DNA from: Halomonas halocynthiae DSM 14573
GTDB taxonomy: Bacteria > Pseudomonadota > Gammaproteobacteria > Pseudomonadales > Halomonadaceae
Direction of reading: 5' to 3'
DNA: 64,000 nucleotides
NCBI RefSeq assembly: GCF_000425725.1
Contig: NZ_AUDZ01000013.1
Location: 1 to 64,000 of the forward strand
Below are positions 30,149 to 38,740 of this stretch, in pieces. The notes below the pieces were generated by a model. It saw nothing but the letters and a program-made list of their open reading frames with translations. It did no database searches and had not been told where the DNA came from. The stretch's first letter is position 1; each line of letters starts with the position of its first letter. A program made the translations under genes and the position numbers.

Positions 30149-31381
30149 ATGGGCACTTCTATCGAGATCAAGGCAGCGGATGGCAGCGGAAACTTCACTG
30201 GTTATCTGGCCGTTCCCGCCTCCGGCAGCGGCCCCGGGATTGTGCTGCTGCAGGAAATATTCGGTGTTAATGCCACCATCCGTGAAATCGCCGATTACTA
30301 CGCTGAAGAGGGTTATGTGGTGCTGGCACCGGATCTGTTCTGGCGTCAGGCGCCTAGCATTGAATTAGACTATACCCCGGAGGATTGGCAACGTGCCTTT
30401 GGTTTATTTCAAGGCTTCGATCAGGAGCTCGGTATTGAAGATATCGCCGCTGCTGTCGAGACCCTACGGTCGCGTCCAGAGTGCAGTGGTGCCGTAGGTG
30501 CCCTGGGCTTCTGTCTCGGTGCCCGTCTGGCCTATTTGACGGCTTGTCGTTGTGATGTAGATGCCGCGGTGGGTTACTACGGCATGGGAATCGAGAACCA
30601 TCTGGACGAGGCAAAAAACATCCGTGGGACTCTAGTGCTGCACTTCGCCGAACAGGATGAATATTGTCCCGCCGCCGCCCGCGAGGCGATAGAAGCTTCC
30701 CTGGGCGAGCAGGATAATATCGAGCTGTATCTATACTCGGGTGTGGATCATGCCTTTGCCCGCCCTCATTCAGAGCACTACCACAAGCCCTCAGCGCTCA
30801 TGGCCCACCAGCGCTCGGTAGCTGCTTTCCGCAAGGCAATGGGCCCCCACTATGACCTGTCGGCACTATGGGATAAGCACTGTGAGTACGAGTTTTCCAC
30901 CCGCAACGTGGACGACACAATGGCTACCATGGTCGCCGAGCCCTATGTGAATCACATTCCAACCTTAACGGGAGGGGTCGGGTATAGGGAGCTATATCGC
31001 TTTTACAAGCACCACTTTGTTGATAGCAACCCAGACGATACCACTCTGGTTCCCCTGTCACGAACCGTCGGTGCCACACAAATCGTCGATGAACTGCTGT
31101 TCTGCTTTACCCATGACCGTGAGATCGACTGGCTGCTGCCGGGGGTCGCTCCCACGGGGAAGTACGTTGAGATCCCCTTAATCGCCATCGTCAAGTTTCG
31201 CGGAGACAAGCTCTACCACGAACACATCTACTGGGACCAAGCCTCATTGCTGGTGCAAATCGGGGTATTAGACCCTGCTGGGTTACCAGTTGCTGGCCAT
31301 GAGACCGCCGCTAAGCTACTTGATGAAACACGACCGTCCAACACTTTGATGCCCACCTGGGCAAATAGCGCCAATCACTAA
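30149..31381 (+). CDS. iifA: Dienelactone-hydrolase / NTF2-like fusion protein (IifA-like)
   Basis: A 410-residue two-domain protein. Residues about 1-235 are a dienelactone hydrolase with the complete triad Cys122 (GFCLGAR), Asp170 and His201 (DHAFARP). Residues about 236-410 resemble a SnoaL/NTF2-like barrel. In the Acinetobacter iif cluster, IifA is a cofactor-free oxygenase that turns 3-hydroxyindolin-2-one into anthranilate; I recall a similar architecture but could not check it. The ATG at 30149 follows GAAAGG and starts with the domain; 15 upstream codons are open but probably untranslated. First gene of a four-gene operon plus the porin-like gene. Confidence 0.72.
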   Translation: MGTSIEIKAADGSGNFTGYLAVPASGSGPGIVLLQEIFGVNATIREIADYYAEEGYVVLAPDLFWRQAPSIELDYTPEDWQRAFGLFQGFDQELGIEDIAAAVETLRSRPECSGAVGALGFCLGARLAYLTACRCDVDAAVGYYGMGIENHLDEAKNIRGTLVLHFAEQDEYCPAAAREAIEASLGEQDNIELYLYSGVDHAFARPHSEHYHKPSALMAHQRSVAAFRKAMGPHYDLSALWDKHCEYEFSTRNVDDTMATMVAEPYVNHIPTLTGGVGYRELYRFYKHHFVDSNPDDTTLVPLSRTVGATQIVDELLFCFTHDREIDWLLPGVAPTGKYVEIPLIAIVKFRGDKLYHEHIYWDQASLLVQIGVLDPAGLPVAGHETAAKLLDETRPSNTLMPTWANSANH

Positions 31382-31400
31382 GCGACAGGAGAAGCGCCTC

Positions 31401-32189
31401 ATGAAATCACTGTGTGAACGTAGTGTCATCATTACCGGTGGAGCCACGCTGATCGGCCAGGCCCTCGCTGAGGCTTTCGTAGCCGCAAACAGCAAGGTCA
31501 CCATCCTCGATATCGATGAAGCCGCAGGAACAGCCCTGGCCGACAAGCTAGGGCCTGCGGTGCGCTTTATCGCCACCGACATCACCCACGACGATCAGCT
31601 TCAAGCGGCGGTAGGGCAAGTCGAGGCTGAAATTGGTGGGGTAGATATCCTGGTCAATCTCGCCTGCAGCTATTTAGATGATGGCCTAGCCTCATCCCGA
31701 GCCGACTGGTTAACAGCACTGGACATTAATCTGGTCAGCGCCGCCATGGCCACCAAGACCGTGCACCCCGCTCTACGCCGCCGCGGGGGGGGCGTAATTA
31801 TTAACTTTACTAGTATCTCAGCAGAGGTGGCTCAAACAGGACGCTGGCTCTACCCAGCCAGTAAGGCAGCGATGCGCCAGTTGACCCGCAGCATGGCTCT
31901 CGACTTGGCCGAAGACGGGATCCGCGTCAACTCGGTATCACCAGGCTGGACCTGGTCACGACTGATCGAAGAGGTCAGCGGCGGCGACCGAGCTCGCACC
32001 GACCAAGTTGCTAGAGACTTCCACATACTCGGCCGTGCTGGAGACCCAGCAGAAGTCGCTCAAGTTGTGCTCTTTCTTTGCTCCGATCTAGCTAGCTTTG
32101 TTACTGGTGCCGACTATGCCGTGGATGGCGGTTACTCAGCGCTGGGGCCAGAGCAACTAACACCAGCAATCCCTCGGCTTGCTAGCTGA
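31401..32189 (+). CDS. iifB: Short-chain dehydrogenase/reductase (IifB-like)
   Basis: A 262-residue classical SDR. TGGATLIG at residues 12-19 is a variant of TGxxxGIG; the catalytic residues are Ser138, Tyr151 and Lys155 (YPASK). It starts 19 bases after the DLH gene with AGGAG upstream. In iif clusters the SDR oxidises indole-2,3-dihydrodiol to 3-hydroxyindolin-2-one. Substrate assignment here rests on gene order only. Confidence 0.78.
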   Translation: MKSLCERSVIITGGATLIGQALAEAFVAANSKVTILDIDEAAGTALADKLGPAVRFIATDITHDDQLQAAVGQVEAEIGGVDILVNLACSYLDDGLASSRADWLTALDINLVSAAMATKTVHPALRRRGGGVIINFTSISAEVAQTGRWLYPASKAAMRQLTRSMALDLAEDGIRVNSVSPGWTWSRLIEEVSGGDRARTDQVARDFHILGRAGDPAEVAQVVLFLCSDLASFVTGADYAVDGGYSALGPEQLTPAIPRLAS

Positions 32190-32240
32190 GTTAATTTTGG
32201 CCATGAAGCTATCACAATAACAACCAATGGGGAGATTCCC

Positions 32241-33482
32241 ATGACCCGACGTATTGCTATCGTAGGGGCTGGACAATCCGGCCTACAGACCGGTATCGGT
32301 TTACTCACAAACGGTTACCAAGTCACCTTATTCTCAAACCGTACTGGCGAGCAAATCCGCCAAGGGCGGGTGATGTCGAGTCAGTGCATGTTTGATCAGG
32401 CACTGCAGACCGAACGAGATTTAGAGCTGAACTTCTGGGAGAGCGAGTGCCCTCCAGTGGAAGGTATCAGCATGACGATTCCCCACTCAGAACACGCCGG
32501 TGAAAAGCAAATAGACTGGGCCGCCCCTTTAGAGAAATACGCCCAGTCGGTGGATCAACGTCTCAAAATGCCTGCTTGGATGGAGGTATTCGAGCGCCTT
32601 GGGGGCGAGTTAATCATCTGTGACGTCGGCATCGAGGAGCTAGAAGATCTAGCTGTCAGTCACGACCTAGTGCTGATAGCTGCGGGCAAGGGCGATATCG
32701 TTCGCTTGTTCGAGCGTGATGCTGAGCGCTCACGCTTCGACAAACCCCAGCGGGCTCTAGCCCTTACCTATGTGCAAGGCATGACGCCTAACAAAGACTT
32801 TTCACGAGTAGCCTTCAATATAATTCCCGGCGTAGGCGAATACTTTGTCTTCCCATCGTTAACTCTGAACGGCCCCTGTGAAATCATGGTTTTCGAAGGT
32901 GTTCCCGGCGGGCCCATGGACTGCTGGCAAGAAGTCACCACCCCCGAGCAACATCTGGCCAAAAGCTTAGAGCTACTGCATACCTATGCGCCCTGGGAAG
33001 CAAAGCGTTGCCAAGATATACAGCTAACCGATGACAACGGCATCCTCGCTGGACGCTTCCCGCCAACGGTACGAAAGCCAGTAGCCACTCTACCATCAGG
33101 GCGTAAGGTACTGGGTATCGCCGACACTCTGGTGGTCAACGATCCAATTACTGGCCAAGGCTCCAACAACGGTGCCAAATGCAGTCGCGTTTACCTAGAT
33201 GCCATTCTGGCTAGAGGTGAAGCTCCCTTCGATCAGGACTGGATGGAAGCTACCTTCGAGACTTATTGGCGCTATGCCAAGGACGTGGTGAGCTGGACCA
33301 ACAGCCTGCTACTGCCACCTGCAGAGCATATCCTCGAGCTCCTGGACGCCGCCCAACGCTCACCGGAGCTCGCTGCAATGCTGGCTAACGGCTTTGATAA
33401 CCCGCCCGACTATCTGCCCTGGTGGATTGATGCTCAAGCCTGCCGTCACCTGATCAACGAGCAACTCAAGCAGGAGGCCTAA
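32241..33482 (+). CDS. iifC: StyA/IifC-like FAD-dependent monooxygenase (indole or styrene type)
   Basis: A 413-residue group E flavoprotein monooxygenase, which takes reduced FAD from a separate reductase. GAGQSG at residues 9-14 is the FAD-binding loop, and VVNDPITGQGSNNGAKCS near residue 300 is the second conserved FAD-contact region. Relatives epoxidise styrene (StyA) or indole (IifC/IndA). Absence of styrene-oxide isomerase and phenylacetaldehyde dehydrogenase, and presence of the DLH and SDR genes, favour indole. GGGGAG precedes the ATG. The reductase follows after a single base. Confidence 0.85.
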   Translation: MTRRIAIVGAGQSGLQTGIGLLTNGYQVTLFSNRTGEQIRQGRVMSSQCMFDQALQTERDLELNFWESECPPVEGISMTIPHSEHAGEKQIDWAAPLEKYAQSVDQRLKMPAWMEVFERLGGELIICDVGIEELEDLAVSHDLVLIAAGKGDIVRLFERDAERSRFDKPQRALALTYVQGMTPNKDFSRVAFNIIPGVGEYFVFPSLTLNGPCEIMVFEGVPGGPMDCWQEVTTPEQHLAKSLELLHTYAPWEAKRCQDIQLTDDNGILAGRFPPTVRKPVATLPSGRKVLGIADTLVVNDPITGQGSNNGAKCSRVYLDAILARGEAPFDQDWMEATFETYWRYAKDVVSWTNSLLLPPAEHILELLDAAQRSPELAAMLANGFDNPPDYLPWWIDAQACRHLINEQLKQEA

Positions 33483-33483
33483 C

Positions 33484-34005
33484 ATGACGACTCTGACCGC
33501 ACCCGAGCCTGCCATCGAAACCAACGTCGAGACCTTTAACTCACGGCCCCTCCGTCAAACCTTAGGGCACTTTGCCACCGGGGTAACCGTGATCACTACA
33601 GTGGGGGAGAGCGGCCAGCCCAGCGGCATTACTGCCAACTCTTTCTCGTCACTGTCGTTAGAGCCACCTCTCATCCTGTGGAGCCTGGGCGTGCAATCAC
33701 CCAGTTTGGACGCTTTCGTTGAAGGAGGGCACTTCGCAGTAAATATTCTCGGTGCCCATCAAGAGGCACTGGCTTTGCAATTTGCCCGCCCGGCCAAGGA
33801 TAAGTTTGCCAACATTACTGTGCAGACCAGTGCCGATGGTGTCCCGCTTTTAACGGATAGCTTGGCGCGCCTAGAGTGTCGCGTCGAATTCACCCGCCTA
33901 GCAGGAGATCATCTGCTGATCGTTGGGCGGGTACTACGCTTCACCAGTCAACCAGGAGAACCATTACTCTTCTACCAAGGAGGGTTTCAGCGCCTGAGCG
34001 CCTGA
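33484..34005 (+). CDS. iifD: Flavin reductase partner of the monooxygenase (StyB/IifD-like)
   Basis: A 173-residue NAD(P)H:flavin reductase of the FlaRed / StyB / HpaC family. Residues about 22-60 include FATGVTVIT and GITANSFSSLSLEPPL, which form the flavin pocket. It supplies reduced FAD to the preceding monooxygenase by diffusion or contact. AGGAGG lies six bases before the ATG, and only one base separates it from the monooxygenase stop. Confidence 0.85.
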   Translation: MTTLTAPEPAIETNVETFNSRPLRQTLGHFATGVTVITTVGESGQPSGITANSFSSLSLEPPLILWSLGVQSPSLDAFVEGGHFAVNILGAHQEALALQFARPAKDKFANITVQTSADGVPLLTDSLARLECRVEFTRLAGDHLLIVGRVLRFTSQPGEPLLFYQGGFQRLSA

Positions 34006-34079
34006 GCGCACCATTACCCACTAACCTCGGGGCCTTTCGGCCTCGAGCAATAATAACAACAGCAATACGAGCCCTTACA

Positions 34080-34967
34080 ATGAAAAGCACAATACTGCAT
34101 GGCAGTATCACCGCACTGGCCTTAGTAACTACAGCCTCGGTTCAGGCCACAGAGGGTGGCGGATCCACCTACCCCATGGGCGCCGAGAACTTTCTGATGG
34201 GAGCCCTTCCACCGCCAGGCGTCCATCCGTTGCTCTACGCCAACCACTATGCCGCTGACGAGCTTCGCAACGACCAAGCGGAGCAGTTGCCCATCGACTT
34301 CCGACTCAGAGCTAATGTACTGGCACCACGCTTACTCTGGGTTACTGGGCAAACCTTGTGGGGCGGGCAACTGGCTTTTGCCAGCCTCTTTCCATTGGTC
34401 GACCTCGATGTCACTGTCGATGGCCAGCAGGACAGCGATCAAGGTCTGGGTGATATCGACTTGACCATGGCATTGGCTTATCACCATAGCCCTAACCTCC
34501 ACAGCGCCGTAGGGGTCGATGTATTCGTGCCCACCGGTAGTTTCAATGCCGACCGCTTGGCTAATGTTGGCCGCAACTACTGGTCCGTACAAGGCGTGTA
34601 CGCACTCTCTCAGGTTAATCCCGAAGGGTTAAACTGGGACCTCAAAATGATGTATGACTACAATTTCGAGAACCCCGACACCCACTACCAGTCAGGACAC
34701 GAGCTGCATGCCGATTATTCCTTAGGCTATGCACTACACTCGAACTGGGTCGCTGGAGTAGGCGGCTATGCCTACCGCCAAGTCACCGATGACCGACTTA
34801 ATGGTGGCAAGATCGGCAACCGTGGACAAGCCTTCTCCATCGGCCCGTCACTAAAGTGGGATAACGGGCAAGGTGCCTTCGTGACACTCAAATACGAGCG
34901 AGAATTCGCTGTCAAAAACCGTCCTCAAGGCGACTCACTCTGGCTCAAAGCGAGCCTCCCCCTCTGA
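34080..34967 (+). CDS. SphA-family outer-membrane protein (phenol meta-pathway type)
   Basis: A 295-residue protein with a signal peptide (residues 1-23, ending VQA-TE) and a repeated amphipathic strand pattern ending in an outer-membrane-type strand (SLWLKASLPL), as in the Phenol_MetA_deg / SphA family found beside aromatic catabolic genes. It probably lets hydrophobic substrate through the outer membrane. The ATG at 34080 starts the signal; the longer frame overlaps the reductase. A hairpin at 34026-34047 (nine pairs, TTTC loop, no U-tract) lies just upstream and may tune expression. Its last 43 codons are the right copy of the island's direct repeat. Confidence 0.8.
   Translation: MKSTILHGSITALALVTTASVQATEGGGSTYPMGAENFLMGALPPPGVHPLLYANHYAADELRNDQAEQLPIDFRLRANVLAPRLLWVTGQTLWGGQLAFASLFPLVDLDVTVDGQQDSDQGLGDIDLTMALAYHHSPNLHSAVGVDVFVPTGSFNADRLANVGRNYWSVQGVYALSQVNPEGLNWDLKMMYDYNFENPDTHYQSGHELHADYSLGYALHSNWVAGVGGYAYRQVTDDRLNGGKIGNRGQAFSIGPSLKWDNGQGAFVTLKYEREFAVKNRPQGDSLWLKASLPL
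34834..34957 (+). repeat. 124-bp direct repeat, right copy
   Basis: The right copy lies inside the intact SphA-like gene. It equals 19843-19966 exactly, then diverges in the last four codons and the 3' untranslated region. Confidence 0.93.
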
Positions 34968-34990
34968 GCTAAGTCATGCACTAAACATAT

Positions 34991-35040
34991 AAAGGCACCA
35001 TTTCACACTCTGAGCTGCACTCAATAGCGACGGTGCCTTT
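34991..35040 (+). terminator. Terminator after the SphA-like gene
   Basis: AAAGGCACC (34991-34999) pairs with GGTGCCTTT (35032-35040) across a 32-base loop; CTCTTTAAAG follows. It has the same arms as the terminator after the left remnant. Confidence 0.65.
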
Positions 35041-35117
35041 CTCTTTAAAGTCGTACCTACGGCGCCATCCACAGGTTAGACAAGCCATTGCGGATACCAG
35101 TGTTAGTAAAAGCGGCG

Positions 35118-35510
35118 TCAGGGCTTAGTGGGCCTGCCGCTTAGCTGCCCTAGCCAGGCTGCAGCCAACCACAGCACGACACTGCTGAATACATACACAA
35201 TGGCATATAAGGTTTGTTCAGTACTGAGTAGATAAATCACTTCGAGCCCAAACATTGAAAACGTAGTGAAGCCGCCACAAAAGCCAACAGCGACTAGGGG
35301 GTACCAGCGGGCACTGATACCATGAGGGCGATAGGCAGCACGCGAGGCCACAACAGCGATCAGCCATGAGCCCAGCACATTAACAGCTAGCGTCGCCCAT
35401 ATAAAAGCGCTGCCCAACGCCAAAATTGCGGCTTGCCCAACTAAAGCTCGCGACAACGCTCCAAGCCCACTACCCACGCCGACCTGAAGATAACCACGCC
35501 AACCAATCAT
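35118..35510 (-). CDS. crcB: Fluoride channel CrcB/Fluc, second subunit
   Basis: A 130-residue protein with four hydrophobic segments and the Fluc motif GFCGGFTTFSMF in the third. Its ATG overlaps the stop of the upstream crcB (ATGA), so I rejected the longer frame to 35594. Fluc channels are dual-topology dimers that leak fluoride out of the cell; where two crcB genes occur in tandem they usually make a heterodimer of opposite orientations. Confidence 0.88.
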   Translation of the reverse strand: MIGWRGYLQVGVGSGLGALSRALVGQAAILALGSAFIWATLAVNVLGSWLIAVVASRAAYRPHGISARWYPLVAVGFCGGFTTFSMFGLEVIYLLSTEQTLYAIVYVFSSVVLWLAAAWLGQLSGRPTKP

Positions 35511-35893
35511 CGGCCGCCACCAGCCATGAACCAGCCAATCCCAGCGGCTGCCACACCCAGCACCAATGTCAGCACCCCATTGAGTAGCGCCCAACCAGCA
35601 TGCCCTTCATCTCTCAACGCCAGCGTCTGTAAGCTGAATGATGAGACGGTGGTAAAACCACCCAACACTCCGGTTATCAGTAATACAGCAAGCGGTGTGT
35701 TGCTAAGCGGCCAATGCAACCTAACGGCCAGCATACCAACAGCGCAGCTACCTAAGATGTTGACAACCAGCGTCCCCCAAGGGAAATTCTTGCCAAGCAA
35801 TGTGGCACACAGCTCACTAACAAACAGCCGCGCCATGCCCCCCATGCCTCCCCCCGCGGCAATTGCTACCCACCACAACGCATTCACGTCCAT
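35507..35893 (-). CDS. crcB: Fluoride channel CrcB/Fluc, first subunit
   Basis: A 128-residue four-helix membrane protein with GVLGGFTTVSSFSLQ in the third segment and an N-terminal GGGMGGMARLF segment. It overlaps the second crcB by four bases. I searched the 240 bases upstream (35894-36133) for a fluoride riboswitch and found no matching core. That gap holds the divergent promoters of crcB and the MscS-type gene and no supportable small gene. Confidence 0.88.
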   Translation of the reverse strand: MDVNALWWVAIAAGGGMGGMARLFVSELCATLLGKNFPWGTLVVNILGSCAVGMLAVRLHWPLSNTPLAVLLITGVLGGFTTVSSFSLQTLALRDEGHAGWALLNGVLTLVLGVAAAGIGWFMAGGGR

Positions 35894-36133
35894 GCCTGCT
35901 CCATGTTCACGTCCACTTTTATTCGCGGCTCACGCCCAAGCTAGCAACACTTCAGCGCACAACTGTGGTCTATACGCCGACATTTCGTCTAAATGCCTGT
36001 ACCCTAGACATTCTTTAATATCCTATGCATTAAATCTAGAATACGGACACTAGAGCGCTGCTTTCCGACACTTGGTGGCGTTATTGTGTAAAACACTTTA
36101 CCCGTAGACGACCCCCGACACGGAGGCCCTTGC

Positions 36134-38512
36134 GTGCATTCCACAAGACCACTTCCTCACTTTCTCGGCTGGCTAATGGCTATGCTGGTGATCATCAGCA
36201 TAGTACAGCCAGCTATGGCTCAATCTACTGCTGACGCCGAGCCACCAGCAGCTAATGCCGCCCTGGCGGAGATGATTGAGAACCCAGACACTCGGCAGCA
36301 ACTCATTGACCAGTTACGTGGCGCCGCCGAGAACACGCCAGCTGGCGCAGCTTTGCCCGAAGACGAGGAACCAACGCTCCCTCGCCAGTTAGCTGAAACA
36401 ACCAGCAAAGTAGTGAACGAGCTTACCGACCAAGGTAGCCAAGCGATCAACGTTGTTGGCAATCTGTTTCGCAATGGACTGACTGAAGAAGCGACCATCG
36501 ATATCGATGCGCTGACCACAGCAAGTATCAACCTCGGCATAGTCGTACTAGCGACATTTGGGATATTTTTCCTCATACGCCGTCTATCTCGCCACCTGTT
36601 CATGTTACTTAGCCAGTGGTCACTACATGGTCAGGGGTTCTACCCAATGGTCAGGCTGCTGATCAGTGTTGCCGTTGCAGCGCTGATTGATACGCTTATC
36701 GTTGGGCTAGCCTACGTGGGCGGCAACTTGCTTGCGACATTTGCACTCGGAGAAAGTGGGGAGCTCTCGACTCAGGCCTCGCTATTTCTCAATGCATTCT
36801 TAATCATCGAACTCCTCAAAGTGGCAGTGCGTGTGCTGTTTTCCACACGGTATGAGGGGCTACGTTTGCTGCACATTTCCAGTGCTGATGCGTCTTACTG
36901 GAACCGCTGGATTGCTCGTCTGATCGGGTTAGCCGGTTACGGCCTAATGGTGGTAGTACCGCTGCTCAATGCCTATCTATCGCCCACTCTAGGCAGCAAT
37001 GCTGGCACGCTGATCATGATCTTCACCTACTTTTATGCCGTATCGGTGGTGCTGATCAACCGGAAAAAAATACGCGACGCGATCTACCGCTCTGCCAAAA
37101 AGACCTCTATGACGGTAAGCCGTGTGTCACTTCAACTGTTTTCTCGTATTTGGCATCTGTTTGCGCTGGCCTACTTTACACTGGTGCTGGTACTAACCCT
37201 TACCCGCCCAGACGAAGCTCTGTTGTTTGTCATGAAAGCCACCGCGCAGACGCTGATTGCAATACTGTTAGGTATGCTGCTTTCGCGGTTTCTTACTCAG
37301 ATCATTGGCCGCCGAATCAAACTGTCCGAAGAGCTGTGTAACCGGCTACCGCTGCTGGAATCTCGCTTAAACAGCTATATTCCCACGGGCCTACGAATAG
37401 CTCGCACGCTGATACTGGTTGTGGTGTTTTTGTTGGTGCTGGACGCTTGGACCCCCTTCAACCTGTCAGACTGGTACGCCTCTGAAGCCGGTGGTGAACT
37501 CACCGGAAAACTGACGAGCCTGATTACCATCTTGATTATTGCAGCTGGCGTGTGGATTGGTTTAGCCAGCCTGATTGAGGACAAGCTAAACCCTAATGCC
37601 AACCACGAGATTCCCTCTGCTCGGGCACAAACGTTGCTAACATTGTTTCGTAACGCCTTAGCAATCACTCTGCTTACCATGACAACCATGGTCGTGCTGT
37701 CCGAGATAGGTATCAATGTCGGCCCACTGATCGCTGGTGCCGGGGTGCTGGGTCTAGCCATCGGTGTTGGCTCTCAAAGTCTGGTCCGAGACATCATTAC
37801 CGGCATTTTTATTCAGATAGAAAATGCTATGAATGTCGGCGATGTTGTTACGGTAAGTGGCATCACCGGCACTGCCGAGCGCTTGAGCATTCGTTCAGTA
37901 GGCATCCGCGACCTCAGTGGCACCTATCACATCGTTCCTTTCTCCAGCGTGGACACCGTCTCAAACTATATGCGTGAGTTTGGTAACCACGTGGGTGAGT
38001 ACAGCATTGCGTATCGCGAAAGCATCGATGATGCCGTGGAGCACCTCAAGCTGGCCTTCGAAGACCTCAAAGTCAGCGAAGCGCACGGCCACAAACTGCT
38101 CGCACCGATTGATATTCCGGGCGTTACCTCACTTGGCGACAGCGCGGTAAATATCCGAGTGGTTCTCAAGACCACGCCTGGCGATCAGTGGGCCGTGGGT
38201 CGTGCTTACAACCGTCTGGTCAAGATGCGCTTCGACGCGGCAGGTATCGAAATTCCGTTCCCGCACATGAACCTATACTTCGGCCAAGACAAAACAGGCT
38301 CTGCGCCGCCCGCTAACCTGCGTGTTATGGAGCAGGATTTCACAATCGATGGCAGTCCTGCCGGGCAGCCCAAAACGCTCGACAATGCCTCCGATGACCG
38401 TTTTGATCCACGCAAGAAGCGCTCGCACAAGGATCCAAGCAAACGACGCATCAAAGACATGGATAGCGAGTCGGATGAAGACAGCCTCCCAACGGGAGGC
38501 GATGTAGAATAA
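36134..38512 (+). CDS. MscS-family mechanosensitive channel, YbiO-like
   Basis: A 792-residue protein. A signal peptide (residues 1-29, ending AMA-QS) is followed by a short periplasmic region, then many hydrophobic segments from about residue 135, then the MscS pore and beta domain: GAGVLGLAIGVGSQSLVRDIITGIFI around residues 535-560 is the Gly/Ala-packed pore helix. It ends in a charged tail with a basic stretch and acidic end. It should open under hypo-osmotic shock and release solutes, important for a halophile. The start is GTG with GGAGG seven bases upstream. Confidence 0.88.
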   Translation: MHSTRPLPHFLGWLMAMLVIISIVQPAMAQSTADAEPPAANAALAEMIENPDTRQQLIDQLRGAAENTPAGAALPEDEEPTLPRQLAETTSKVVNELTDQGSQAINVVGNLFRNGLTEEATIDIDALTTASINLGIVVLATFGIFFLIRRLSRHLFMLLSQWSLHGQGFYPMVRLLISVAVAALIDTLIVGLAYVGGNLLATFALGESGELSTQASLFLNAFLIIELLKVAVRVLFSTRYEGLRLLHISSADASYWNRWIARLIGLAGYGLMVVVPLLNAYLSPTLGSNAGTLIMIFTYFYAVSVVLINRKKIRDAIYRSAKKTSMTVSRVSLQLFSRIWHLFALAYFTLVLVLTLTRPDEALLFVMKATAQTLIAILLGMLLSRFLTQIIGRRIKLSEELCNRLPLLESRLNSYIPTGLRIARTLILVVVFLLVLDAWTPFNLSDWYASEAGGELTGKLTSLITILIIAAGVWIGLASLIEDKLNPNANHEIPSARAQTLLTLFRNALAITLLTMTTMVVLSEIGINVGPLIAGAGVLGLAIGVGSQSLVRDIITGIFIQIENAMNVGDVVTVSGITGTAERLSIRSVGIRDLSGTYHIVPFSSVDTVSNYMREFGNHVGEYSIAYRESIDDAVEHLKLAFEDLKVSEAHGHKLLAPIDIPGVTSLGDSAVNIRVVLKTTPGDQWAVGRAYNRLVKMRFDAAGIEIPFPHMNLYFGQDKTGSAPPANLRVMEQDFTIDGSPAGQPKTLDNASDDRFDPRKKRSHKDPSKRRIKDMDSESDEDSLPTGGDVE

Positions 38513-38626
38513 CCCTTGGGCCGCTAGCACCCCTTAGCGGGTGCTGGCGTTAGCTGTGCTTCTAGAGCAACCTTCTATGCATTAAGCTAGGCCTAAGCAT
38601 CGCTGCTGAAAACATATAACAGACGC

Positions 38627-38673
38627 AAACACATAGGCCGCCTTTGAACTCTTCAAAGGCGGCCTATGTGTTT
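38627..38673. terminator. Perfect 22-bp hairpin terminator
   Basis: Arms 38627-38648 and 38652-38673 are perfect complements around a 3-base loop. It lies about 115 bases past the MscS-type gene and just before the end of a minus-strand small frame, so it may stop both. The tail TGTGTTTCACC is shared with the hairpin at 7527-7568. Confidence 0.75.
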
Positions 38674-38740
38674 CACCAATTATCACAACATAAAACGTAC
38701 AAGATAGGTGCGACAACTGACGATGCACCACGGGTATTTA

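Noticed and set aside
32241..34005. Styrene degradation (styAB) as the function of the monooxygenase pair
   Set aside because: No styrene-oxide isomerase or phenylacetaldehyde dehydrogenase gene nearby; DLH-fusion and SDR partners fit the indole type better. Not excluded biochemically.
19843..34957. Calling the island an integrative conjugative element or transposon
   Set aside because: No integrase, transposase, conjugation gene or terminal inverted repeats seen; the 124-bp repeat is a gene end, so only a repeat-bounded island is claimed.
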